Positions 6,485 through 12,943 of a stretch of 14,245 bases of DNA are shown one piece after another. A model generated the notes under the pieces. It ran no database searches, had not been told where the DNA came from, and saw only the letters and a program-made list of their open reading frames with translations. The position numbers were made by a program, and so were the translations under genes. This DNA is from JARIHD01 sp036392795 (lineage in GTDB: Bacteria > Patescibacteriota > Saccharimonadia > Saccharimonadales > UBA4665), in assembly GCA_036392795.1 (NCBI GenBank), contig DASVXH010000005.1:1-14245 (forward strand), read 5' to 3'. The stretch's first letter is position 1. Each line of letters opens with the position of its first letter.

Positions 6485-7138
6485 CTAGTTGATAGAAATA
6501 ATTTGGCCTCTAGGCACATTGGGGATGGAATTGTGCGGATCGACGCTCAGACCTTCATACGTGTTGCCCTCAACAATGACAACTCCACAAGAAAGTTCAT
6601 ATTTCTTTGTCTGGGCGGCATTATAGGCGTCGACTACAAAGCGGTACTTTGTAGGACCCCACTTTTCAATGTCACTTTCGGCCACTTGCAGCGTGGCTGT
6701 AGACTGTTCCTGTCCGGATGGGGGTAGCGCATAGGTGAATGTGCCGGCAGGCACCGTGGCGGTCTTTATGGGCCGCACACTGTCATTGACAACGCGGGAT
6801 GCAGTTGGGGCACTGCCGTATCTAAATGCCGTGCCCTCCAAGGGTGCCACCTTTGGATCTTTATTGATAATAAAATCCATGGCAATAGTGGCAATGCCTT
6901 TTTCATACCCTTCGATGTGAGGGTTCCTGACAGAGCAGTCGTTATAGGCATTTTCGAACTCACTGCTCGCAGGGGGAGGTGCGGGTGCTGAATAGGTGTT
7001 TACCGAGCCCGGTGCACGAACAAGTGAGGGGACGATGGCGACAAATGCGCCGGCTGTCGCGCCTAGCAGGGTTATTGCGCCAATGACTGGCATAATTTTA
7101 CTGTTGGGCGATTTTAGCTGTCGAGAACGTTCAGACAT
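6485..7138 (-). CDS. Membrane-anchored extracytoplasmic protein of unknown function (217 aa)
   Basis: No family recognised. A basic N-terminus (SERSRQLKSPNSK) precedes a hydrophobic helix at about residues 16-40, then a Pro/Ala-rich linker (50-58, SAPAPPPAS) and a domain of about 155 residues that is probably outside the cell. That domain holds two cysteines, C68 and C184, which could form a disulfide, and alternating strand-like segments (YRFVVDAYN, YELSCGVVIVEG) suggestive of a beta-sandwich. The start at ATG 7136-7138 is chosen because a longer frame beginning at 7183 would run through its own promoter (7149-7176). The -10 ends 10 nt before the ATG, so the transcript is nearly leaderless. 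It sits between the KH gene and trmD in opposite orientation. Confidence 0.8.
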   Translation of the reverse strand: MSERSRQLKSPNSKIMPVIGAITLLGATAGAFVAIVPSLVRAPGSVNTYSAPAPPPASSEFENAYNDCSVRNPHIEGYEKGIATIAMDFIINKDPKVAPLEGTAFRYGSAPTASRVVNDSVRPIKTATVPAGTFTYALPPSGQEQSTATLQVAESDIEKWGPTKYRFVVDAYNAAQTKKYELSCGVVIVEGNTYEGLSVDPHNSIPNVPRGQIISIN

Positions 7139-7148
7139 AATTATAAAA

Positions 7149-7176
7149 ACTATACCATAAATATATAAATTGTAAA
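7149..7176 (-). promoter_or_regulatory. Promoter of the minus-strand exported protein gene
   Basis: On the minus strand, TTTACA (7176-7171), 16 nt, TATAGT (7154-7149) with TG one base upstream (extended -10). The predicted start is near 7142, about 4 nt before the ATG. Confidence 0.7.
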
Positions 7177-7198
7177 TGCTCATATTTTTTGGTAGAGT
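7170..7198 (+). promoter_or_regulatory. Tentative trmD promoter
   Basis: TTGTAA (7170-7175), 17 nt, TAGAGT (7193-7198), with 7 nt to the trmD ATG. The hexamers are each 4 of 6 to consensus. It would give a leaderless mRNA, in line with the neighbours. Confidence 0.35.
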
Positions 7199-7205
7199 AA
7201 AAGTG

Positions 7206-7856
7206 ATGAAAGTGCAGATTATAACTCTGTTTCCCGATATGTTTGCTGGTGTTCATGGCAATAGCATGCTATGGAAGGCACAGGAAAAAGGGGCAGTCGA
7301 ATTTACGTATATTGATCTGCGCCAGTTTGGTTTGGGGCCGCGTAAGCAGGTCGACGATACCCCATATGGCGGCGGCGATGGTATGTTGCTCAAGCCCGAA
7401 CCGGTTGTAGCGGCAATCGAGTATGCTAAATCGCAAGATCCGAGTGCAATCGTGCTACTGCCTACACCTAGGGGAAAAATTTACAAGCAATCCGATGCTA
7501 AAGAGCTTGCCGCACGGGACCAGGGACTCATTATCGTTTGCCCCCGTTACGAGGGTTACGATGAACGCATCACTGGCTGGGTTGATCGTCAATACTGTAT
7601 TGGCAACTATGTGCTGACTGGTGGCGAACTACCGGCTATGATTATAATCGACAGTATTGTACGGCTGTTGCCTGGCGTCTTGGGTGGCGAAACCAGCGCC
7701 GAAATTGAGTCTTTTCAAGAAGACGATGAAAGTATTGAATTTCCGCAGTATACACGGCCTGAATCATTTCGGAAGATACCCGTGCCTCAAGTGCTGTTGA
7801 GCGGTCACCACGGCGAAATCGCCAAATGGCGCAAGCAAAGCGGTCACAAAGCTTAA
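7206..7856 (+). CDS. trmD: tRNA (guanine-N1-)-methyltransferase TrmD, short form (216 aa)
   Basis: Methylates G37 of tRNAs with SAM, which prevents frameshifting. The family blocks are clear: MKVQIITLFPDMF, DDTPYGGGDGMLLKPEP (51-67), CPRYEGYDERI (112-122), and IGNYVLTGGELPAMIIIDS (132-150), which forms the SAM-binding knot. R153 matches the R154 catalytic-site residue of characterised TrmD. The catalytic D169 position is Glu (E168 in SAEIESF). The protein stops soon after AKWRKQS, so the usual last 25-40 residues with the RT...RPDLL segment are missing. ATG 7206 is preferred over 7176, whose extra ten residues (LIFFGRVKV) are not TrmD-like. There is no clear ribosome site, and no rimM is present nearby. 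Confidence 0.95.
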   Translation: MKVQIITLFPDMFAGVHGNSMLWKAQEKGAVEFTYIDLRQFGLGPRKQVDDTPYGGGDGMLLKPEPVVAAIEYAKSQDPSAIVLLPTPRGKIYKQSDAKELAARDQGLIIVCPRYEGYDERITGWVDRQYCIGNYVLTGGELPAMIIIDSIVRLLPGVLGGETSAEIESFQEDDESIEFPQYTRPESFRKIPVPQVLLSGHHGEIAKWRKQSGHKA

Positions 7857-7868
7857 GAAAAGCTTAAA

Positions 7869-8831
7869 TTAGATAAGACCGAAAGACATGCCACTACGCA
7901 CCAAACCGGCTAGGGCGTCCTGCATGTGAGGGTGATATTCGGCCGCGGGATCACGGTGGTATTCCATGGTGCCAATCGGGCTGCCGCTGTTTACGGCCTG
8001 GGTAGATCGTATGACCTGCGTAGGATAGTTTACATGCTGTTCTAATAAGGGGAGTTTTTTTAGGGCCATAACGACAAGTGAAAATTCTCTATCGCCGGTA
8101 TTTCCCAAATTGGCAAAACTTACCACAAGTCTATTAGTAGTCAGCTTCTCGTCAACCCACTTCTGAAAACCGGTTTTTTTGATGTCGAATGGCAATCGAA
8201 TGACATTTTTTTGCTTCGGGTGTTCACCTAAGAGCATGGCGCGGATCGAATCGTAGCGTTCCTGGCTGCGCAAGTGGTGTTCTGTTCCCAGTAAAATCGC
8301 TTCATTTGTTAGCTCTGCCATGACTGACTCTTTGCTTCGGTTCACGGCCTCTAGATCTCTGTGGATCTGAGTGTCGCCCCACAGATTGTTCTGAAATTCC
8401 CGGGGACTTTTATGGGCACAGATCATATCCCACTCATGTTCTTGCCAGTCATGCGTTGCGGTATTGCGACCGGTAACTATAACAGTCCGGGCCGGGATTC
8501 GATCCAAAAGGGGTGTTGTAAAGCTATCTGCTTCGACTATGGCAACGGTTGCCGGGTGATCGTGAATGGGATTGTACTGGACCTGATCCATCACATGCAG
8601 AAAGTCGCGGGCGTTACCGTAGAGTGGCGCGGCACCGGGATCGTAAAAGATGCCACGTTCGCCATTAATCGCTGAACGCTGTGAGGGCAGGGCGGTGGCA
8701 TCTATGTGGTCGGTAATCGCATCAATGAGTCGGGCAAAAGGGTTCTTTGCATTGCCAACATTATCGCCGCTAGGAAGGTCTTCGAATAAGGTGACCTCGG
8801 CACCTGGCCGAGGCTCTGTATTGTGTATCAT
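7869..8831 (-). CDS. Large hypothetical cytoplasmic protein (320 aa)
   Basis: I do not recognise a family. There is no signal peptide or membrane segment. Residues about 90-120 (ATVAIVEADSFTTPLLDRI, then ARTVIVTGRN) have a strand-helix-strand pattern that could belong to a Rossmann-type fold, preceded by GIFYDPGAAPLYGNARDF. A second strand-rich part near residues 225-265 contains TNRLVVSFANLGN. Together these could be a divergent SAM-dependent methyltransferase, but that is only a guess. Start ATG 8829-8831 lies 8 nt after a TATAGT box and has no ribosome site (leaderless). It converges with trmD (12 nt gap) and is divergent from sodN. The length and the intact frame make it a firm coding region. 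Confidence 0.82.
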   Translation of the reverse strand: MIHNTEPRPGAEVTLFEDLPSGDNVGNAKNPFARLIDAITDHIDATALPSQRSAINGERGIFYDPGAAPLYGNARDFLHVMDQVQYNPIHDHPATVAIVEADSFTTPLLDRIPARTVIVTGRNTATHDWQEHEWDMICAHKSPREFQNNLWGDTQIHRDLEAVNRSKESVMAELTNEAILLGTEHHLRSQERYDSIRAMLLGEHPKQKNVIRLPFDIKKTGFQKWVDEKLTTNRLVVSFANLGNTGDREFSLVVMALKKLPLLEQHVNYPTQVIRSTQAVNSGSPIGTMEYHRDPAAEYHPHMQDALAGLVRSGMSFGLI

Positions 8832-8839
8832 TGGCCACC

Positions 8840-8867
8840 ACTATACTATCAAACGTATAATTTGCAA
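8840..8867 (-). promoter_or_regulatory. Promoter of the 320-aa hypothetical gene
   Basis: On the minus strand, TTGCAA (8867-8862), 16 nt, TATAGT (8845-8840). The predicted start is about 2 nt before the ATG at 8831. Confidence 0.55.
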
Positions 8868-8910
8868 GTGGAAAAAGCCACTTTTTCGCAGAGTCGTAGG
8901 CGGCTATACT
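8866..8910 (+). promoter_or_regulatory. sodN promoter region with overlapping inverted repeats
   Basis: TATACT (8905-8910) is the likely -10 of sodN. Upstream, GAAAAAG-CCA-CTTTTTC (8871-8887) is a perfect 7-bp palindrome around a 3-nt centre. It overlaps a second repeat, AAGTGG (8866-8871) with CCACTT (8878-8883). Both cover the -35 zone (about 8882-8887), as expected for a repressor or activator site. Confidence 0.55.
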
Positions 8911-8933
8911 AATAGTAATAAGCGGAGATGTGT

Positions 8934-9323
8934 ATGAAGATTCCATTTATCAAGCAAGTGTATGCTCATTGTGATCTGCCTTGCGGTGTGTACGATCCAG
9001 CGCAGGCGCGTATTGAAGCGTTGAGTGTGTTTGCTATTATGACCAAATATGCGGATCTTGATGAAGCCAACAAAACACGTGCAATCTTTATTAAAGAACA
9101 GCGGGCTGAACTGGTGAAGCAGCATTTATGGGTGCTGTGGACTGATTATTTCAAGCCGGAACACCTTGAAAACCACCCTAATTTGCATGATTTATTCTGG
9201 CGGGCCACAAAACAGGCTGGTGAATGTAAGCACCATGTAGAACCCGAAGAAGGCCAAAAACTTCTGGATTTAATTGATGAAATCGCTGAAATTTTCGCTG
9301 CAACCAAGCAGGCGGCCAAATAA
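8934..9323 (+). CDS. sodN: Nickel superoxide dismutase precursor (129 aa)
   Basis: Converts superoxide to oxygen and hydrogen peroxide using nickel. The nickel hook H-C-D-L-P-C-G-V-Y-D-P is intact at residues 12-22. A propeptide of 11 residues (MKIPFIKQVYA) must be removed so that His12 becomes residue 1; the mature chain would be 118 residues, as in known NiSODs. Mature Cys2 and Cys6 are the nickel thiolates, with Tyr9, Glu17 and an Arg in the KEQRAEL block in their expected places. The match continues through PAQARIEA, IKEQRAEL and DYFKPEH, close to actinobacterial SodN. ATG 8934 is chosen over 8928 because GCGGAG (8922-8927) then has 6 nt spacing. The next gene is its processing protease. 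Confidence 0.97.
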   Translation: MKIPFIKQVYAHCDLPCGVYDPAQARIEALSVFAIMTKYADLDEANKTRAIFIKEQRAELVKQHLWVLWTDYFKPEHLENHPNLHDLFWRATKQAGECKHHVEPEEGQKLLDLIDEIAEIFAATKQAAK

Positions 9324-9606
9324 GCGTAGTTTTTTGCTGTTGCGCCAGGTGTCCGGTGATAGCATGCTGCCGGCACTGCGCCCTGGATTCCCGGTTATTG
9401 CGACTGGCCACTATAAAACGCTTGTAGTTGGAGACGTCGTGATCATTCATCATGGCGGATTAGAAAAAATCAAACGCATCGTTGATATACGCAAAGACCG
9501 GCTCTTTGTGCGAGGCGATAATCAAGCCCATAGCACCGATAGCCGGTCGTTTGGCTGGTTGCATGCATCGGTTGTAGTCGCAAAAGTGCTGTGGCCGCGC
9601 TGCTAG
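9277..9606 (+). CDS. sodX: Nickel-type superoxide dismutase maturation protease (109 aa)
   Basis: A small S26-family (signal peptidase I-like) serine/lysine protease, predicted to cut the SodN propeptide before His. Visible motifs: QVSGDSMLPALRPG with catalytic Ser29, IKRIV with the general-base Lys66, and GDNQAHSTDSRSFG (80-93), the conserved S26 box. There is no N-terminal membrane helix, consistent with a cytoplasmic protease that acts on a non-secreted precursor. The ATG start overlaps the end of sodN by 47 nt in another frame and has no clear ribosome site. A TTG at 9334, just after the sodN stop, would start at the conserved LLRQVSG and is a real alternative. It forms an operon with sodN and ends 10 nt before the convergent reductase gene. 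Confidence 0.92.
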   Translation: MKSLKFSLQPSRRPNKRSFLLLRQVSGDSMLPALRPGFPVIATGHYKTLVVGDVVIIHHGGLEKIKRIVDIRKDRLFVRGDNQAHSTDSRSFGWLHASVVVAKVLWPRC

Positions 9607-9616
9607 TTGTTGTGGT

Positions 9617-10189
9617 CTATTTTTGTAGCTTTGTGCGAGCGTCTTTGAAATGATCTGCCCAAAACGTAACGGCGTCGAGTAATTTGTGGGCCTTAGTGAT
9701 CTGATCTGGTGAGGGAACAAACATTCCATCCTGGTCCAGCTGAGCCCAGTAGTTCACGAGTGTTACGGTCTCATAAAGTGAATACATACTAAGATTGCCG
9801 GCGACAACGCGTAGATTTTCAACGGCACGGACACCACCTTCAACACCGTAGCTCACAAATGCCGCGGGCTTGTGCCGCCATTCGGCTGCCAAGTAATCGA
9901 TCGCATTTTTAAGCGCGGCTGGTGCGGCGTGGTTATACTCTGGGGTTACAAAAATAAAACCGTCGGCCTCACTAATAGTTTTTGACCAGCTCTTGGTGTG
10001 GTCATTGGCATAATTTCCGCTGAGCGCTGGCTGCGGTTCGTCCAGAAGGGGTAGATTTACTTCGGCCAGGTCTATAATCTCAAAGCTGTGCTCGGCGCGT
10101 TCATCGCCCAAAGTCTTTATCCATTCGGCTGGTTGATTGCCAAAGCGCCCGGGCCGGGTAGAGCCAATGATGATTTTGATGAGTGCCAT
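9617..10189 (-). CDS. NAD(P)H-dependent FMN reductase (190 aa)
   Basis: A flavodoxin-fold oxidoreductase that reduces FMN, quinones or azo compounds with NAD(P)H. The FMN phosphate loop is G9-S-T-R-P-G-R15, and the second flavin loop is TPEYNHAAPAALKNAIDYL (82-100). The length matches the family. The start is ATG 10187-10189, with AGAGGT upstream. The gene is divergent from an HxlR-type regulator, and a palindrome between them overlaps its -10 (TATACT 10229-10224, TTTACA 10252-10247, 17 nt spacing). This arrangement suggests induction by electrophiles or oxidants, like quinone and azo reductases controlled by HxlR proteins in Bacillus. The substrate is not determined by the sequence. Confidence 0.93.
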   Translation of the reverse strand: MALIKIIIGSTRPGRFGNQPAEWIKTLGDERAEHSFEIIDLAEVNLPLLDEPQPALSGNYANDHTKSWSKTISEADGFIFVTPEYNHAAPAALKNAIDYLAAEWRHKPAAFVSYGVEGGVRAVENLRVVAGNLSMYSLYETVTLVNYWAQLDQDGMFVPSPDQITKAHKLLDAVTFWADHFKDARTKLQK

Positions 10190-10213
10190 AGTTCAGTACC
10201 TCTACTTTTATTT

Positions 10214-10232
10214 TACTATACAAAGTATAGTA
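10214..10232. promoter_or_regulatory. Palindromic operator shared by the reductase and HxlR genes
   Basis: TACTATAC (10214-10221), AAA, GTATAGTA (10225-10232) is a perfect 8-bp inverted repeat with a 3-nt centre. It overlaps the minus-strand -10 and lies just upstream of the plus-strand -10 (10236-10241). It is the natural binding site for the adjacent HxlR regulator. Confidence 0.75.
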
Positions 10233-10252
10233 TTGTATAATGAATATGTAAA
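10224..10252 (-). promoter_or_regulatory. Promoter of the FMN reductase gene
   Basis: On the minus strand, TTTACA (10252-10247), 17 nt, TATACT (10229-10224). The predicted leader is about 28 nt. It overlaps the palindrome and the HxlR -10 (TATAAT, 10236-10241 on the plus strand), so both promoters compete for the same DNA. Confidence 0.7.
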
Positions 10253-10260
10253 GCAGACTT

Positions 10261-10668
10261 ATGGAAAATACCTACTCCACCAGCCAGCCCGTCGCCAAAT
10301 GCCCTGTTCGTGAACAGGCATGCGTGGCCAGGGCTGCAGCTATCGTCAGTTCTAAGTGGACACCGCAGTTAATCTATGCCCTCCATAATGGAGTGCAACG
10401 TTTTTGTGAGCTGCAAAAGGAGGCCGGTGGTATCAATCCACGTACACTATCGGCGCGCTTGGAGGATTTGGTGCAACAGGGAATTATCCAAAAGAATTCC
10501 TTTGCCGAAGTGCCACCACGAGTAGAATATTCGCTGACGCCAAAAGGCCGTGATCTTATTCCCATTCTGGAGTGTATGGTCGAATGGGGCGAAAAACATT
10601 GTCCGAATACTACAGAGCAAAACAGGATTGTTCAGTCTAGTCTTGAGCCGCAATCCGTTGCCGCATAA
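10261..10668 (+). CDS. HxlR-family winged-helix regulator (135 aa)
   Basis: A dimeric DNA-binding repressor. HxlR-type features: N-terminal CPV (Cys14), SKWTPQLIYAL, the recognition part FCELQKEAGGINPRTLSARL followed by EDLVQQGII, and the wing PPRVEYSLTPKGRDLIP. Cys14 sits where redox-sensing members such as YodB carry their reactive cysteine, and C21 is a possible partner, so thiol-based sensing of quinones or oxidants is plausible. TATAAT at 10236-10241 drives it, with about 12 nt of leader and no Shine-Dalgarno. It probably regulates itself and the divergent FMN reductase through the palindrome at 10214-10232. Its last 32 bp overlap the 3' end of the PLD gene on the other strand. Confidence 0.93.
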   Translation: MENTYSTSQPVAKCPVREQACVARAAAIVSSKWTPQLIYALHNGVQRFCELQKEAGGINPRTLSARLEDLVQQGIIQKNSFAEVPPRVEYSLTPKGRDLIPILECMVEWGEKHCPNTTEQNRIVQSSLEPQSVAA

Positions 10669-11626
10669 ACGCGTAAAACTGGTCGTATAGGTCGGAGCTG
10701 GTTGAGTGCATGGCAATTTCTTTGGTGCCATAGGCAATGCCACGCCAGCTGAAATTGTTTGAGCCGCTTATAACGTGACGCGTGCCGTCGGCTTCTTCGG
10801 CCAGAATGAATTTGGCATGAATGTGCTGGCTGCCTTTGTATTGGTTTTTGATACCAAAGCGCCGTTGGTCCCAAATGATCGCCAGATTGGCGGGCAAGCC
10901 CTCCAGTTCGGGCCGGTTAAAAAATAACTGGGAGTCGGTTCGATTGAGTAACCGCGCCAAACGACCGCTGGGGCACATTTTAGAAACCAGGTGAACCTTC
11001 TTGGCCGTGGCTACAATGTCACAGGCGGCCTGGTAGATGGCAGATCCTCCCGGCGTGCCGCCATCAAATAATAGTGTCGTGCTGTCGTCCAGCTTCTGTG
11101 TAATATCCGGCAGGACCTGGTCTTTTTTGATTTCCTGGACCAAATGTTCCAATTGATCTGCCAGTGCCGCATCCTGCCGTTCCAACATTAGGTCGTGATG
11201 TTTTAGGTGTGAATCGGTAAAATTAACGCCGCCAAAAGTGTACACTATATCGTCCACGATAGTGATTTTGGTGTGTGACCGTCCGCCAAACGGGTTCAAT
11301 CCCAGGTGGCCAAAATAGTATACGTCGGCGCCTGCTGCGCTTAGTCGTTCATTGGTTTTGGTTGTTTTTGGCCAGTCGAAATGGGGACCGCGCTGGGCAA
11401 TGCCCGCTGTTTTTGATTCAAAACGGCTATATACATCACCAACGATGCCAACCTTGACGCCGCGATGCAGAGCGGCTTCCAGTAGTGGCGCGACATCCAG
11501 GGTTCGGCCATCCCACAGCACAATCATGGCTTCGATGATCACTCGTTTTTTGGCATTAGGAATCACCCGCACAAGCGTCTTGTAGTATTCATCGGCAGTC
11601 AAAAGCCGCATCGGCACAGTCTTCAT
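10637..11626 (-). CDS. Phospholipase D-family protein, cardiolipin synthase-like (329 aa)
   Basis: Has two HKD half-sites. The first is H118-T-K120-I-T-I-V-D125, followed by FGGVNFTD. The second is H270-A-K272 in HIHAKFILAEE followed by SGSNNFS; the acidic residue is Glu277 instead of Asp. This is the layout of cardiolipin synthases and related phosphatidyltransferases, but there is no N-terminal membrane helix, so it could also be a cytoplasmic phospholipase or nuclease. Start ATG 11624-11626 is chosen over an upstream one at 11755. The longer frame would cross its own extended -10 (TGCTATAGT) and the start of the divergent LCP gene, and its N-terminus is not protein-like. The -10 ends 7 nt before the ATG, predicting a leaderless mRNA. 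Confidence 0.88.
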   Translation of the reverse strand: MKTVPMRLLTADEYYKTLVRVIPNAKKRVIIEAMIVLWDGRTLDVAPLLEAALHRGVKVGIVGDVYSRFESKTAGIAQRGPHFDWPKTTKTNERLSAAGADVYYFGHLGLNPFGGRSHTKITIVDDIVYTFGGVNFTDSHLKHHDLMLERQDAALADQLEHLVQEIKKDQVLPDITQKLDDSTTLLFDGGTPGGSAIYQAACDIVATAKKVHLVSKMCPSGRLARLLNRTDSQLFFNRPELEGLPANLAIIWDQRRFGIKNQYKGSQHIHAKFILAEEADGTRHVISGSNNFSWRGIAYGTKEIAMHSTSSDLYDQFYAFMRQRIAAQD

Positions 11627-11633
11627 CGTGTCC

Positions 11634-11642
11634 ACTATAGCA
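11634..11642 (-). promoter_or_regulatory. Extended -10 of the PLD gene
   Basis: On the minus strand, TGCTATAGT (11642-11634), 7 nt before the ATG. No good -35 is seen, which extended -10 promoters can tolerate. It predicts a start at or next to the A of the ATG. Confidence 0.6.
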
Positions 11643-11713
11643 TAAAAAGATGAACCCAAAACCCGATCCCTCATCTTGCATTTCTCATTCTTCAGGTAGG
11701 ATTGATGATTTGT

Positions 11714-11722
11714 TGGTACAAT
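11714..11722 (+). promoter_or_regulatory. Possible extended -10 of the LCP gene
   Basis: TGGTACAAT (11714-11722) lies 13 nt before ATG 11736, leaving a leader of about 7 nt without a Shine-Dalgarno. TATAAA at 11726-11731 is too near the start to serve. No clear -35 is seen. Confidence 0.4.
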
Positions 11723-11735
11723 AACTATAAATATT

Positions 11736-12929
11736 ATGCGTACCTCACCCGACAAATCGAGCGACCATGAACGACAGGACCGTGAATTTGAGCGTTTGTA
11801 CCGGACAATTCCAAATTATCGTGTAACCCAAAACGCCGACGATACTGAAAAGACGAATATGAAGGACGATTTCGAACAGCCGCGCCCTGAAAAACCCAGA
11901 TGGAAAAAGGTTGTACATCGTCTCTTGATTATCCTGGCGATTTTGCTAGCGCTTGCCGGTTTGTGGCTGGGCGTAAAATTTGCTTCTAATATCATCAAAG
12001 TATTCGGTTGGGGTGGTATAAAAGACATTTTTCGATCCGAAAAACTGCGCGGCGAAGACCAAGGACGTGTCAATATTCTACTGGCCGGTAATTCGGCAGA
12101 CGACACTGGTCATAGTGGTGCCGATCTGACCGATTCCATAATGATTGTCAGCATGAATACAAATGGCAAAAACGGCTACATCCTGAGTATTCCCAGGGAT
12201 CTGTATGTGGATATTCCCGGCTCGGGCTACGCTAAAATTAACGAGGCCTACCAAGACGGCAAACGCAAGAAATTTAGCGAGGCAGATTATCCCGATGGCG
12301 GCATGGGGTTGCTGCAAAAGACCATTACGGAGCGTTTTGGCATAAATATTCACTACTACGCCTTGGTAAATTACACAGCCCTGCAGCAAGCGGTTGATGC
12401 TGTTGGCGGCATTACAATCACTATTGAAAGTAGTGATCCACGAGGTTTATACGACCCCAGCCCCGACCTAAAAAATGGCCGAAAAGCCCTGGTAAAATTG
12501 CCAAACGGCCAAGTAACTCTAGACGGTCGTACAGCGCTGAATCTGGCTCGCGCCAGAGGTAATGCTCGCGGATCGTACGGCTATGCTCAGAGTGATTTCA
12601 CGCGTACCGAACATCAGCGCAAAATCCTGATTGGCCTGAAAGATAAAGCCACAAGCGCCAGCACGTTATCCAATCCGGTCAAACTGTCACAGTTGTTTGA
12701 TTCAATGGGGAATAATATCGAAACTAACTTCAAGACCAGCGAAATCCGCCGCTTATACGACCTGAGTAAAGAAATTCCCACTGAAACGCTGAAATCCGTC
12801 AGTCTTAATGATGCCAATGGCAAAAATCTACTGGCCAGCTATCGCACGCGTAGCGGCCAATCTGCTTTGGTGCCCGCTGCTGGCATTGATGACTATACGG
12901 CAATTCAGGCCTTTATTACTGGCCTTTAA
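11736..12929 (+). CDS. LytR-CpsA-Psr (LCP) family glycopolymer transferase (397 aa)
   Basis: LCP enzymes attach lipid-linked glycopolymers to peptidoglycan at the outer face of the membrane. Layout: a charged cytoplasmic arm (1-58), one transmembrane helix (about 59-83, VVHRLLIILAILLALAGLWLG), then the LCP domain from VNILLAG (112) on. The blocks LTDSIMIVSMN (131-141), GYILSIPRDLYVDIPGSGY (147-165), KINEAY, VGGITITI, and LNLARARGN with SDFTRTEHQRKIL are typical. The Arg usually found two residues before the conserved Asp (R-x-D) is Leu131 here. It is divergent from the PLD gene, followed by a MarR gene, and its stop lies in a weak AGGCC/GGCCT repeat (12907-12925). The polymer transferred cannot be told. 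Confidence 0.93.
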   Translation: MRTSPDKSSDHERQDREFERLYRTIPNYRVTQNADDTEKTNMKDDFEQPRPEKPRWKKVVHRLLIILAILLALAGLWLGVKFASNIIKVFGWGGIKDIFRSEKLRGEDQGRVNILLAGNSADDTGHSGADLTDSIMIVSMNTNGKNGYILSIPRDLYVDIPGSGYAKINEAYQDGKRKKFSEADYPDGGMGLLQKTITERFGINIHYYALVNYTALQQAVDAVGGITITIESSDPRGLYDPSPDLKNGRKALVKLPNGQVTLDGRTALNLARARGNARGSYGYAQSDFTRTEHQRKILIGLKDKATSASTLSNPVKLSQLFDSMGNNIETNFKTSEIRRLYDLSKEIPTETLKSVSLNDANGKNLLASYRTRSGQSALVPAAGIDDYTAIQAFITGL

Positions 12930-12943
12930 CAAGGCAAAAGAGT

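Noticed and set aside
7176..7205. Upstream start giving TrmD ten extra residues
   Set aside because: The extra residues do not resemble TrmD, whose conserved N-terminus MKVQIITLFP starts at 7206.
7850..7868. Direct repeat AAGCTTAA at the trmD end
   Set aside because: Two short copies only, without mobile-element features; probably chance.
11293..11303. GGTTCAATCCC resembling a tRNA T-loop
   Set aside because: It is inside the PLD coding sequence, and no matching acceptor, D or anticodon arms are found around it.
11627..11755. N-terminal extension of the PLD gene to 11755
   Set aside because: It would overlap the start and promoter of the divergent LCP gene and contain the PLD gene's own extended -10.
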